From NCBI RefSeq assembly GCF_024461735.1, contig NZ_JANGAD010000003.1, positions 124,001-188,000 of the forward strand: a stretch of DNA of 64,000 bases, in the 5' to 3' direction. The first letter of the stretch is position 1. The number at the start of each line of letters is the position of its first letter. Below, in pieces: positions 34,138 through 43,461 of this stretch. The DNA comes from Anaerotignum propionicum (GTDB lineage: Bacteria > Bacillota > Clostridia > Lachnospirales > Anaerotignaceae). Below the pieces are notes generated by a model, which did not search any database, was not told the origin of the DNA, and saw only the letters and a list, made by a program, of their open reading frames with translations. A program made the position numbers and the translations under genes.

Positions 34138-35373
34138 ATGATTGAACCAAAGGTTTTTTCTGTGGGACAAATCAATAGATATATCAAGAATCTGATGGAG
34201 AATGACTTTATTTTGAGCAGTCTTTTGGTAAAAGGAGAAATCTCAAATTTTAAAGCCCATTCAGGTGGTCACCTCTATTTCAGCCTAAAGGATGCAGTAG
34301 GGGCAATTTCTTGCGTTATGTTCCGTCAGGATGCCTTAAGTTTACCCTTTGAACCGGAAAATGGCATGAGCGTCATTTTGTATGGCCATGTTTCACTATA
34401 TGAAAAAACAGGGCAATATCAACTTTACGCTGAAATGATGGAGCCCATAGGCATTGGTTCTTTGCAAATTGCTTTTGAGCAATTAAAGAGAAAGCTGGAA
34501 GAGGAAGGCTTGTTTGATGAAGATTTCAAACGGGAAATTCCTTCCCATGTGGAAACCATTGCTGTTATTACGTCTCCTACGGGGGCGGCAGTGAGAGATA
34601 TTATACAAATTGCAAAGCGTCGAGATCCTAGAGTGAGGATTGCTGTTTTTCCTGCTTTGGTGCAAGGAGAAAGGGCGGCGGAGGATATTGTTCAGGCATT
34701 AAAGCTGGCTAATGAATGGGGAAAGGCCGATGTGATTATTCTTGGTCGTGGCGGCGGTACCATTGAGGATTTATGGGCGTTTAATGAGGAGAAGGTGGCA
34801 AGGGCAATTTTTGCATCTGAAATTCCTGTGATTTCTGCTGTAGGTCATGAGACAGATTTTACCATTGCTGACTTTGTTTCTGATTTGAGAGCACCCACAC
34901 CCTCTGCGGCGGCTGAATTGGCTACTCAGCCTTTGATGCAAAAAATTGAGTTAGTGTTACAGCTTGAAAAGCGTCTGGAAAGAAACTGTATGGCTATGAT
35001 AGAAGATGCCAAGCGCAGGCTGTTATATATAAAGGAACGCCCTGTATTAAAACGTCCCTTGGAGCGTATTCACAATACACAACTTCTATTAGATAAAATA
35101 GAGTTGGCTATGACAAAGGCGACGAGTCTAAAGCTCCTGCGTTATAGTGAAAAGATAGGAATGCTTGACACTAGGTTGCATGCATCTTCTCCCTTTTCAG
35201 TGATGAAACGAGGTTATATGATCGGAATGAATCAGCAAAATAAAGTGGTTGTTTCTGTCAAACAGGTTGAGGTTGATGAAGTGATTCGTCTAAGACTTCA
35301 AGATGGACATTTAAAAGCAAAGATATTGGAAAAGGCGGTGATGGATCTTGGCGAAGAAAAAGCTGACATTTGA
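34138..35373 (+). CDS. xseA: Exodeoxyribonuclease VII large subunit
   Basis: This 411-residue catalytic subunit degrades single-stranded DNA to oligonucleotides. It has an N-terminal OB fold (1-100, VKGEISNFKAHSGGHLYFSL) and a catalytic region with VITSPTGAAVRDI, RGGGTIEDLWAFN and AVGHETDFTIADFVSD. A coiled-coil region then binds the small subunit. Start ATG lies behind AAGGAGCGGG. It overlaps xseB by 26 bases. Confidence 0.95.
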   Translation: MIEPKVFSVGQINRYIKNLMENDFILSSLLVKGEISNFKAHSGGHLYFSLKDAVGAISCVMFRQDALSLPFEPENGMSVILYGHVSLYEKTGQYQLYAEMMEPIGIGSLQIAFEQLKRKLEEEGLFDEDFKREIPSHVETIAVITSPTGAAVRDIIQIAKRRDPRVRIAVFPALVQGERAAEDIVQALKLANEWGKADVIILGRGGGTIEDLWAFNEEKVARAIFASEIPVISAVGHETDFTIADFVSDLRAPTPSAAAELATQPLMQKIELVLQLEKRLERNCMAMIEDAKRRLLYIKERPVLKRPLERIHNTQLLLDKIELAMTKATSLKLLRYSEKIGMLDTRLHASSPFSVMKRGYMIGMNQQNKVVVSVKQVEVDEVIRLRLQDGHLKAKILEKAVMDLGEEKADI

Positions 35374-35587
35374 AGATTCCATAGAACGGCTGGAAGAGAT
35401 CGTGGAGAAGCTGGAGCAAGAAGAGGTTTCTTTAGACGAAGCTGTTGCTTTCTATAAGGAGGGCTTGGCTCTTTCCGGATTTTGCAAGGAGAAATTGGCT
35501 GTGGCAGAGGGGGAAATTCTTCTGTTGCGCAAGGAAGCGGGTCTATGGCAAGAGGAACCTTTTCAATCAGAGGAGCAGGAGATATGA
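35348..35587 (+). CDS. xseB: Exodeoxyribonuclease VII small subunit
   Basis: This 79-residue coiled-coil protein has LTFEDSIERLEEIVEKLEQE and SLDEAVAFYKEG, which are diagnostic. TTG start lies inside the 3' end of xseA, and its stop overlaps the ispA start (ATATGA), so the three genes are translationally coupled. Confidence 0.93.
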   Translation: MAKKKLTFEDSIERLEEIVEKLEQEEVSLDEAVAFYKEGLALSGFCKEKLAVAEGEILLLRKEAGLWQEEPFQSEEQEI

Positions 35588-36471
35588 AGGATTTAAATAA
35601 ACAAATGAATCAATGGATTGCATATATTGAAGAAAAGCTGAAAGAATTCATGCCGGAACAAGGGGAATTTCCTCCCGTTATTTTTGAAGCAATGGCATAT
35701 AGCCTTTTTGCTGGGGGAAAGCGTCTGCGACCCATGATGCTTTTGGCGGCTTGTGAGGCTGTTGGTGGAAATAAGGAAGAAGCGGTACCCTTTGCTTGCG
35801 CAATGGAGATGATTCATACCTATTCCCTAATTCATGATGATTTACCTGCTATGGATAACGATGATTATCGTAGAGGCAGATTGACCAACCACAAGGTTTT
35901 TGGTGAAGATATGGCAATTCTTGCAGGAGACGGTTTGTTGCATCACGCTATGGAGGTTATGGCGGATGCTTGCTATAACAATCCCTCTAAAAAAACAACG
36001 GGAGCCATGCAGGCCATTGCCCATGGAGCAGGCGTTCATGGTATGTTAATTGGTCAAGTGGTAGATGTTTTTTACGAAGGTAAGCCTTTGGAGGCAAATA
36101 TTCTTGAATTTATTCATATAAATAAAACAGCGGCTATGATACGGGCATCCTTAAAGGCAGGGGCTATTTTAGGCGGTGCTACAGATGCTGTAGCAGAAAG
36201 TTTTGCTTTGGCGGGTGAAAAAATCGGTGTCGCTTTTCAAATATTAGATGATATTTTAGATGTAACAAGCACCATGGAGGAATTGGGTAAACCCATTCAT
36301 AGTGATGAAAGAAATGAAAAAACCACATATGTTACCCTTTATGGCATAGAAAAATCCAGAGAGATTGCTTGTAAACTTTCGGATGAGGCAATTTCTATTT
36401 GGAATGAGCTGGGAGAAGGCAGCATATTCTTAAAGGATTTAACCGAATATTTAACAAAAAGAACCTTTTAA
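35584..36471 (+). CDS. ispA: Polyprenyl (farnesyl/geranyl) diphosphate synthase
   Basis: This 295-residue enzyme condenses isopentenyl diphosphate with allylic primers to make farnesyl diphosphate for undecaprenyl and other isoprenoids. The first Asp-rich motif is HDDLPAMDNDDYRRGR, the second is ILDDILD, and AGGKRLRPMM binds substrate. ATG 35584 overlaps the xseB stop. It lies near dxs, which supplies its precursor pathway. Confidence 0.94.
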   Translation: MKDLNKQMNQWIAYIEEKLKEFMPEQGEFPPVIFEAMAYSLFAGGKRLRPMMLLAACEAVGGNKEEAVPFACAMEMIHTYSLIHDDLPAMDNDDYRRGRLTNHKVFGEDMAILAGDGLLHHAMEVMADACYNNPSKKTTGAMQAIAHGAGVHGMLIGQVVDVFYEGKPLEANILEFIHINKTAAMIRASLKAGAILGGATDAVAESFALAGEKIGVAFQILDDILDVTSTMEELGKPIHSDERNEKTTYVTLYGIEKSREIACKLSDEAISIWNELGEGSIFLKDLTEYLTKRTF

Positions 36472-36505
36472 ATATCTGGGATGACGGAAGAAAGAAGATG
36501 GGAGT

Positions 36506-36934
36506 ATGGGATTCGGAGAAATCACATATAACGTGCCGTTATGGGCGGCAATCATATCTTGGGCCATTGCCCAAGGTACAAAAATCATATTAACATTAAT
36601 TATTGATAAGCGTTTTGACGCTACCCGCATTGTGGGAACAGGTGGTATGCCAAGCTCCCATTCAGCTTTGGTTATGGCTCTTGCTTTTAGTATTGGGAAA
36701 TACAATGGGTTTGGTACTTCGCTATTTGCTATGGCATTGATATTTTCCTTTGTTGTGATGTATGATGCAGCAGGAATTCGTAGAGCGGCAGGTAAACAGG
36801 CCGAAATAATCAACATGCTGTTGATTAAACATGAAGTGCCTGATATGGAGAAATTAAAGGAACTATTGGGACATACGCCGTTGGAGGTTTTTGTCGGAGG
36901 ACTTCTTGGAATCGCAGTGGGTCTTTGGATATAG
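36506..36934 (+). CDS. Divergent PAP2-family membrane protein (YuiD type)
   Basis: This 142-residue protein has four predicted helices and the phosphatase-like segment GTGGMPSSHSALVMALAF, with a YDAAGIRRAAGKQAEIIN segment. The family has the SxxxH motif of acid phosphatases; a role in undecaprenyl or isoprenoid phosphate turnover is suggested by its position between ispA and dxs, but this is inference. Length is typical. Confidence 0.88.
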   Translation: MGFGEITYNVPLWAAIISWAIAQGTKIILTLIIDKRFDATRIVGTGGMPSSHSALVMALAFSIGKYNGFGTSLFAMALIFSFVVMYDAAGIRRAAGKQAEIINMLLIKHEVPDMEKLKELLGHTPLEVFVGGLLGIAVGLWI

Positions 36935-36958
36935 AAATGGTAGAGAGCAGGTGAAGCT

Positions 36959-38845
36959 GTGGGAGGATTATTAGACAGAATCCAAGCCACTGGAGATATT
37001 AAACAAATGAAGGAAGCAGAGCTGGAGCCTCTCTGTAAAGAGATGAGGCGCTTTCTGCTGCAAAATGTCTGCAAAACCGGTGGACATTTGGCCTCAAATT
37101 TGGGGGTAGTGGAATTAACCGTAGCACTGGAATATATCTTCGACCTTCCTGAGGATAAAATAGTATGGGATGTGGGGCATCAAGCCTATATCCATAAAAT
37201 ATTAACGGGCAGAAAAAAAGATTTTTCTACTCTGCGGCAATTGGATGGACTAAGTGGGTTTCCGAAACCCCAGGAAAGTGATGCGGATGCTTTTGCCGCA
37301 GGGCATAGCTCCACTTCTATTTCAGCGGCACTGGGTATTGCCAAGGCAAGAGATTTACTAGGACAGAATCATAATGTGATAGCGGTTATTGGAGATGGCT
37401 CTATGACGGGCGGTCTTGCCTATGAAGCGCTGAATAATGCGGGACGGGATAAAACCAATTTCATTGTGATTTTGAATGATAATCAGATGTCCATAGACAA
37501 TAATGTTGGTGCAATCAGCAAACACTTAAATAGTCTGCGTACCAGCAACCGCTATCGCACCCTGAAAGATAACTTTAAGCAATTTAGAGACCAGGTTCCT
37601 GTTCTTGGTAAGGCAACTTATTTGGTTTTGGAAAAAGTTCGAGACAGTGCAAAACTGCTTTTTTTAGAGGGAGCCGTCTTTGAGGAATTTGGTTTGAAAT
37701 ATATTGGCCCGGTAGATGGTCATAACTTGGAAGAAATGCTTGAGATATTTCGCAATGTAAAAGATGCCCAAGAGCCTATCTTGATTCATGTTAAAACAAC
37801 AAAAGGTAAAGGCTATTTGCCGGCAGAAAATAATCCTGGTCCCTTCCATGGTGTTGGGCCTTTTGATATGAAAACAGGTAATGGTCTGAGCAAGAGTGAA
37901 CACCCAAGCTGGTCAGGGGTTTTCGGCAAAAAGATAGTGGAGCTGGGAGAAAAAAATCCCAAGGTAGTAGGGATTACAGCGGCAATGTGCAGTGGAACAG
38001 GCTTTGAAGCCTTTCAGGCGGCTTTTCCTGAACGTTTTTTTGATGTTGCCATTGCTGAACAGCATGGTACAACATTTGCCGCCGGATTAGCAAGTCAAGG
38101 AATTGTACCTATTTTTGCAGTATACTCATCGTTTTTACAAAGAGCATACGACCAAGTCATTCATGATGTTTGCATGGAAAATTTGCATGTAGTATTTGCC
38201 ATTGACCGCGCTGGGATTGTTGGAGCAGATGGAGAAACCCACCAAGGTGTTTTTGATCTTTCTTATTTGACACATATTCCTAATATGACAGTGTTATCAC
38301 CCAAAAATGCTTGGGAGCTGGAAGAAATGCTGGAATATGGAGTAAATGTTTGTGAGGGGCCTGTTGCAATACGTTATCCCAGAGGGACAGCAGAAATAGA
38401 TTTTACGGAACATAAACAACCTATTTGTTATGGGAAGGCAGAGGTTATACAAAAAGGAAAGGGCATTGCCATATTGGCAGAGGGTCATATGCTAAAAGCT
38501 GTGAAGCAGGCGGCAGAACGGTTGGTTCAAGATGGACTGGATGCCCCAACCCTAGTAAACATGCGGTTTATCTCACCTTTGGATGAGGAACTGTTGCTTG
38601 AAATCACAAAGGATTGCAATGAAATTTTTACGGTGGAGGATAATCTTCGAAAAGGCGGCTTCGGCTCAAAGGTTTTGGAGTTTTATAGTGATGGTGGTTA
38701 TCGGGTTTCCGTTACCAATTTGGCATTCCCCGATAAATTTATAGAACAAGGTTCCCAAAGCCAATTATTTGCCCGTTACGGCTTGGATGCTGAGGGGATT
38801 TACAGGAAAATTAAGGGGAAAATAGGAGAAAGTTATGGCGGATAA
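36959..38845 (+). CDS. dxs: 1-deoxy-D-xylulose-5-phosphate synthase
   Basis: This 628-residue thiamine-diphosphate enzyme makes the first methylerythritol-pathway intermediate from pyruvate and glyceraldehyde phosphate. WDVGHQAYIHKILTGR, the TPP motif GDGSMTGGLAYEALNNAG and the transketolase segment with AIAEQHGTTFAAGLA and AIDRAGIVGADGETHQG are present. GTG start. The next gene overlaps by 11 bases. Confidence 0.95.
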   Translation: MGGLLDRIQATGDIKQMKEAELEPLCKEMRRFLLQNVCKTGGHLASNLGVVELTVALEYIFDLPEDKIVWDVGHQAYIHKILTGRKKDFSTLRQLDGLSGFPKPQESDADAFAAGHSSTSISAALGIAKARDLLGQNHNVIAVIGDGSMTGGLAYEALNNAGRDKTNFIVILNDNQMSIDNNVGAISKHLNSLRTSNRYRTLKDNFKQFRDQVPVLGKATYLVLEKVRDSAKLLFLEGAVFEEFGLKYIGPVDGHNLEEMLEIFRNVKDAQEPILIHVKTTKGKGYLPAENNPGPFHGVGPFDMKTGNGLSKSEHPSWSGVFGKKIVELGEKNPKVVGITAAMCSGTGFEAFQAAFPERFFDVAIAEQHGTTFAAGLASQGIVPIFAVYSSFLQRAYDQVIHDVCMENLHVVFAIDRAGIVGADGETHQGVFDLSYLTHIPNMTVLSPKNAWELEEMLEYGVNVCEGPVAIRYPRGTAEIDFTEHKQPICYGKAEVIQKGKGIAILAEGHMLKAVKQAAERLVQDGLDAPTLVNMRFISPLDEELLLEITKDCNEIFTVEDNLRKGGFGSKVLEFYSDGGYRVSVTNLAFPDKFIEQGSQSQLFARYGLDAEGIYRKIKGKIGESYGG

Positions 38846-39647
38846 GGAAAGACTTGATGTCTTGCTGGTAGAAAAAAGCTTAGCCACCTCAAGGGAGTTG
38901 GCAAAGGCATATATTATGGCAGGAAATGTATATGTTGATGGAATGAAAGAGGATAAAGCAGGCACAAAGGTTTCCGTTACTGCGTCCATTGAGGTAAGAG
39001 GCCCTCAAATGAAATATGTGAGTCGTGGTGGCTATAAATTGGAAAAGGCCATAGATTCCTTTGGTATTTCATTGGAAGGGAAAATCTGTTTGGACATTGG
39101 TGCATCAACGGGAGGCTTTACAGATTGTATGCTGCAAAACGGAGCCACTAAGGTATATGCCATTGATGTGGGCTACGGGCAATTTGCGTGGAAGCTTAGG
39201 ACAGATGAACGGGTAGTGTGCTTAGAAAAAACCAATGTACGTTACATTACCCAAGAGCAGGTTCCCGATGCGGCGGATTTTGCATCTATTGATGTTTCCT
39301 TTATTTCTCTAACCAAGGTGTTGCCGGCGGTGTTGGGAGTTATGAAAGAGGACGGTCAGCTTGTATGTCTGATTAAACCCCAATTTGAAGCTGGCAGAGA
39401 AAAGGTTGGCAAAAAAGGTGTAGTAAGGGATATCGCTGTCCATAAAGAAGTCATTGTGGCAATTGCGGATTATGCATTTGAGCAAGGGATTGGCATTTTG
39501 GGTCTTAGTTTTTCGCCTATTAAGGGGCCCGAGGGTAATATCGAATATTTAATCTATTTGGATAAAAAACAACAGGGTATGACAAGGGAGGAGGTTTATT
39601 TCCTTTTAGAAGATATCGTGGGGAAATCTCATGAGACGCTTCAGTAG
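38835..39647 (+). CDS. tlyA: TlyA-family 2'-O-ribose rRNA methyltransferase
   Basis: This 270-residue protein has an N-terminal S4 RNA-binding domain (5-65, ERLDVLLVEKSLATSRELAK) and an FtsJ-like SAM domain (about 63-250) with CLDIGASTGGFTDCML and SIDVSFISLTKVLPAV. TlyA methylates 16S and sometimes 23S rRNA. ATG with GGAGA nine bases upstream overlaps dxs. Confidence 0.93.
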   Translation: MADKERLDVLLVEKSLATSRELAKAYIMAGNVYVDGMKEDKAGTKVSVTASIEVRGPQMKYVSRGGYKLEKAIDSFGISLEGKICLDIGASTGGFTDCMLQNGATKVYAIDVGYGQFAWKLRTDERVVCLEKTNVRYITQEQVPDAADFASIDVSFISLTKVLPAVLGVMKEDGQLVCLIKPQFEAGREKVGKKGVVRDIAVHKEVIVAIADYAFEQGIGILGLSFSPIKGPEGNIEYLIYLDKKQQGMTREEVYFLLEDIVGKSHETLQ

Positions 39648-39662
39648 GAAATAGAATGGCCT

Positions 39663-40514
39663 ATGATAAAAGTCGGATTGATTCCCAATATTGAAAAAGA
39701 TCGAGACTTGGCTGTCACCAAGCGTTTAGCAAGGCATTTATTAGATAAGGGTTGTATCCCTCAGTTGCCGGAAAAGATTGCTGAGCTTGCAGGCTTAGAT
39801 ATGTATGCAAGAAAAGAGCATGAAATATATGAACACACAGATTTTATCATTTCCCTTGGAGGGGATGGAACCTTGTTGGGGGTAGGCAGAAGAGCCAGCC
39901 AATTTAACACACCAATATTAGGGGTTAATTTAGGCACATTGGGATTTTTGACGGCTGAGGAAAAAAATAGAGCAGAATATGCCATAGATAAAGTTTTAAT
40001 GGGAGATTACAAAAAAGAAAAAAGAATGATGCTGGAAACTTCAATTTCAACGGACGAAGGCCGCATTGATGGGATTACGGCATTAAACGATATTTGTATT
40101 TCAAGAGGTTTGCTTTATAAAATTTTAGAATTTAATGTATTTGTAAATGATGAATATGTTGATACATTGCGGGCGGATGGAGTTATTATTTGCACGCCTA
40201 CAGGATCTACAGCATATAATTTATCTGCGGGGGGGCCTGTTTTAAAGGCGGATGCACAAATCATTGCCATAACGCCCATTGCACCCCATACCTTAACCAG
40301 CCGTTCTATTGTAGTTTCTGCTGATGACGTAGTGACAGTAGAGGTGAATCCAAGAGAGGATACAGCCTTTACCATCAGTGCCGATGGTCAGGAGAGTTGG
40401 AGCTTAACGGGTAAAAAGGTGGTACAAATTCGCAGAGCAAGGGTTTATACAACCATTATAAAAACCAATCCGCAAAACTTTTATGATGTTTTGCGTCATA
40501 AATTATCAAGATAA
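39663..40514 (+). CDS. nadK: NAD kinase
   Basis: This 283-residue enzyme makes NADP from NAD and ATP. GGDGTLLG (66-73) is the catalytic motif, ALNDICISRG follows, and TPTGSTAYNLSAGGP is diagnostic. It starts 16 bases after tlyA; the ribosome site is weak (AGGAA about 15 bases upstream). Confidence 0.94.
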   Translation: MIKVGLIPNIEKDRDLAVTKRLARHLLDKGCIPQLPEKIAELAGLDMYARKEHEIYEHTDFIISLGGDGTLLGVGRRASQFNTPILGVNLGTLGFLTAEEKNRAEYAIDKVLMGDYKKEKRMMLETSISTDEGRIDGITALNDICISRGLLYKILEFNVFVNDEYVDTLRADGVIICTPTGSTAYNLSAGGPVLKADAQIIAITPIAPHTLTSRSIVVSADDVVTVEVNPREDTAFTISADGQESWSLTGKKVVQIRRARVYTTIIKTNPQNFYDVLRHKLSR

Positions 40515-40544
40515 AAAATGGCATAAAAAAAGGAGGCGCGGGCT

Positions 40545-41000
40545 ATGAAAATTGCCAGACATGCAAAAATTCTTGAATTAATTGAGAATTATGATATTGA
40601 AACACAGGACGAATTGGCACAAAGGCTGTGTGATGAAGGATTTATGGTTACACAGGCAACGGTATCCAGAGATATTCGAGAAATGAAGCTTACAAAGATT
40701 GCTACAGAAAAGGGAAGACAGAAATATGCGGTTATTTCCGGAAATGATACAGAAATAACAGAGAGACTGACCCGTGTATTTAAGGAAGCTGTAGTTAAAA
40801 TGGACTATGCACAAAATATGATTGTCATTAAAACCTTAGAGGGCATGGGGATGGCTGTTGCCGTTGCCCTGGACAACATGCAAAATTCAGAAATTTTAGG
40901 TACAATTGCCGGAGATGACACAGTTTTTTGTGTAGTTCGTACCCATAACCAAGCGGCTGTTATTATAGAAAAGCTGTATCGAATCATTCATAGTGCATAA
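40545..41000 (+). CDS. argR: Arginine repressor/activator ArgR
   Basis: This 151-residue protein has an N-terminal winged helix (ILELIENYDIETQDELAQRL, VTQATVSRDIREMKL) and a C-terminal hexamer domain with the arginine-binding segment GTIAGDDTVFC. AAAGGAGG precedes ATG. Position between nadK and recN is the classic Firmicute arrangement. No arginine genes are in the window. Confidence 0.94.
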   Translation: MKIARHAKILELIENYDIETQDELAQRLCDEGFMVTQATVSRDIREMKLTKIATEKGRQKYAVISGNDTEITERLTRVFKEAVVKMDYAQNMIVIKTLEGMGMAVAVALDNMQNSEILGTIAGDDTVFCVVRTHNQAAVIIEKLYRIIHSA

Positions 41001-41022
41001 ATTCCGATAGGAGGGAATGTCT

Positions 41023-42714
41023 ATGCTGGAAAATCTGCATATTAAAAATGTTGCGCTGATTGAAGAATGTCAGGTTTCTTTTGGAAAGGGACTGAATATT
41101 TTAACAGGAGAAACGGGAGCGGGTAAATCCATGCTGATTGACTCCCTTCAATTTGCATTAGGCGGAAGAATGGGAAAGGATTTCTTGCGCAGAGATCAAA
41201 AAATGGCTCTGGTGGAGGCACTTTTTTCTATAAAAGATTCCGGCTTTGGAAGCAAACTTCTGGAAAGCGGGATTGAACCCGAGGAAGATGGAACTGTGCT
41301 AATTAGCCGTACCTTAAGCGATACGGGAAAATCCGTTTGCCGTATCAATGGAAGTATGGTAACAATCAGTATGCTGCGGGAGCTTGCCGCGGATTTGATT
41401 GATATTTATGGACAGCATGAACACCAATCCCTTCTAAATCCATCAAAGCATATTCGCTTATTAGATCGGTTTTGCAATGGGGAATTTGATAAGGTGCTAG
41501 AAGCCTATAAAAAAAGCTATGATAAAAGAAAAGAAATCGATACTCAACTGGAAAAATTGATGGGTGATGAGGCCCAAAGAGAACAGCGTATGGATATTTT
41601 AAACTTTCAAAAGGAAGAAATAGAAAATGCTGCGCTATCCCCTGTTGAGGAAGATGAATTGATAGAGAAAAAGAAACGTCTGACGCACATGGAGCGTTTG
41701 ATACGTTTAACAATAGAGAGTACAAATCTTTTGTATGATGGTTCAGAGGACATGCCTTCTGCTTGTGACAATGTCAGCGTGGCTGTGGGTAAGCTTAGAG
41801 AATGTGCTACCTTAGATACAGCGATTGAAGGTTATTACAATGATCTTGAGGATGTTTATGCAAGGCTAGAAGATATTTCCAGAGAAATAAAACGTTATGC
41901 ACAGAATTTGGAGGATGATCCCTCTGAATTGGAGCTGGTGGAAGAGCGGTTGCAAACCATATATAAAATGAAGCGCAAGTACGGTGGAAGTGTAGAAGCG
42001 GTATTAGAATTTTATCATAAGATTTCCAAAGAAATTGAATTTTTTTCAAACAGTCAGGAGCGGGTGCTTCAACTAAGTGCCGCAAGAGAAAAGGAACAGC
42101 ATCTTTTAGAAGCTGCCGCAAAGCAATTGACAGCTCTGCGGGAAGAAGCGGCGAAAAGAGTTGCCAAACAAATTGAAGACTCCTTAAAGGATATGGAAAT
42201 GAATAATGCCAGATTCTACATACAGGTGACCCCACGGGATGAGTGGAATGCCATGGGCAAGGACAAGGTGGAGTTTTTAATCTCACCAAACAAAGGTGAG
42301 GATCTGAAACCTCTTTCCAAAATTGCATCCGGTGGGGAAATGAGCCGTGTTATGTTGGCATTAAAAGCTGTTTTGGTAGATGCAGATGAAATAGAAACTT
42401 TTATTTTTGATGAAATAGATACAGGTGTCAGTGGCAGAACCGCAGCAAAAGTGGGAAAGAAAATGAGTCTGATTGGTGAGAAGCGGCAAATTCTTTGTAT
42501 TACGCATTTACCGCAGATTGCCGCAATGGCGGACAAGCATTTTCTCATTGAAAAGGAAACAAAAAATGATCAAACCCTTACAAAGGTAAAGAGTTTAGAT
42601 GAGGAAACTTCTATTGGGGAAGTTGCCCGTCTTATGGGAAGTACAACGGTAACGCAAGCTACCCTGACAGCCGCAAAAGAATTGCGGGAAGGAAAGAAAA
42701 GCTCTGTTAGCTGA
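41023..42714 (+). CDS. recN: DNA repair protein RecN
   Basis: This 563-residue SMC-like ATPase is recruited to double-strand breaks. ATG 41023 is chosen because AGGAGG lies eight bases before it but only two before ATG 41017. Walker A TGETGAGKSM (about 30), long coiled-coil arms, signature LKPLSKIASGGEMSRVMLAL and Walker B TFIFDEIDTGVSG are intact. Last gene of the block beginning near xseA. Confidence 0.95.
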   Translation: MLENLHIKNVALIEECQVSFGKGLNILTGETGAGKSMLIDSLQFALGGRMGKDFLRRDQKMALVEALFSIKDSGFGSKLLESGIEPEEDGTVLISRTLSDTGKSVCRINGSMVTISMLRELAADLIDIYGQHEHQSLLNPSKHIRLLDRFCNGEFDKVLEAYKKSYDKRKEIDTQLEKLMGDEAQREQRMDILNFQKEEIENAALSPVEEDELIEKKKRLTHMERLIRLTIESTNLLYDGSEDMPSACDNVSVAVGKLRECATLDTAIEGYYNDLEDVYARLEDISREIKRYAQNLEDDPSELELVEERLQTIYKMKRKYGGSVEAVLEFYHKISKEIEFFSNSQERVLQLSAAREKEQHLLEAAAKQLTALREEAAKRVAKQIEDSLKDMEMNNARFYIQVTPRDEWNAMGKDKVEFLISPNKGEDLKPLSKIASGGEMSRVMLALKAVLVDADEIETFIFDEIDTGVSGRTAAKVGKKMSLIGEKRQILCITHLPQIAAMADKHFLIEKETKNDQTLTKVKSLDEETSIGEVARLMGSTTVTQATLTAAKELREGKKSSVS

Positions 42715-42724
42715 TGGGGTTAAT

Positions 42725-42761
42725 AAAGCGGCATTATCGTTTAGGCGAAAATGCCGCTTTT
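42725..42761. terminator. Terminator between recN and the convergent XRE gene
   Basis: AAAGCGGCATT pairs with AATGCCGCTTT around a 14-base loop; A and T runs on both sides allow use in both directions. Confidence 0.8.
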
Positions 42762-42772
42762 GTTGGAAAAAT

Positions 42773-43189
42773 TTATAGTTTAAATTCTTCTGGTTTTTGG
42801 GCAACCTGAAGAGGAGAACTCTGAAAAATGTTGTTTGCATAGGGATCCCCACCGCCATTATCCTGTCTGCTTAGGAGCCATTGAATATAAAGAAGCAATT
42901 CTTTTTTTCCACGGTCATCTAATTTACCGAAATATTCATTCAGAATTTCGTAATCGTCTGTTTTTTTGTCGGGTTCATAGGGTCGTCGGATTTCATTCAC
43001 ACCTAAAAGAAAATCCAAAGATACGTTAAATATAGAAGCAATTTTTTTTAAGTCGGAGATAGAAGGTTGATTATGACCTGACTCATAGTTTGAAATAGCG
43101 GTTGCGCCATAAGTTAATTCTTTCGCCAAAGCCGCTTGTGTAATTTTTTTTTCTTTTCGAAGCTGTCTAAGCCTTTCATGAAATTCCAT
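42773..43189 (-). CDS. XRE-family transcriptional regulator
   Basis: This 138-residue protein has a Cro/CI helix-turn-helix at 5-62 (LRQLRKEKKITQAALAKELT, ISNYESGHNQPSI, SDLKKIASIFNVSLDFLLG). The C-terminal half (70-138) is helical and unassigned. It is divergent from the iscS gene, 272 bases apart. Phage or toxin links are not seen. Target unknown. Confidence 0.88.
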   Translation of the reverse strand: MEFHERLRQLRKEKKITQAALAKELTYGATAISNYESGHNQPSISDLKKIASIFNVSLDFLLGVNEIRRPYEPDKKTDDYEILNEYFGKLDDRGKKELLLYIQWLLSRQDNGGGDPYANNIFQSSPLQVAQKPEEFKL

Positions 43190-43370
43190 AGAAACACCTC
43201 ATTATAGTAGAGAGCATATTTTATATAAGAATGATTATAGAGTGAAATATCGTAGGGCGAAAGATATAATCATAAAAACGGAAAAAAAAAACAAAATAAT
43301 CATGGATTATGGACTAAAAAAGAATCATTATTATTATTGATGTATTATGTCAAAAAAAACGTAGAATGTA

Positions 43371-43399
43371 TTGACAAGTATAGAAAAAAATGATATTTT
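43371..43399 (+). promoter_or_regulatory. Promoter of iscS-iscU
   Basis: TTGACA (43371-43376) and TATTTT (43394-43399) are 17 bases apart, with extended TG at 43391. Confidence 0.65.
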
Positions 43400-43411
43400 T
43401 AAATCACAGAA

Positions 43412-43432
43412 ATCATATAGGAATACTATGAT
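43412..43432. promoter_or_regulatory. Inverted repeat in the iscS leader
   Basis: ATCATA-N9-TATGAT lies just after the expected transcription start and contains the nested ATAG-N5-CTAT. It could be an operator for an Rrf2-type or XRE regulator; no regulator is proven. Confidence 0.35.
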
Positions 43433-43461
43433 ATAAAAAAGACGCCGAAAGGAGCATCATT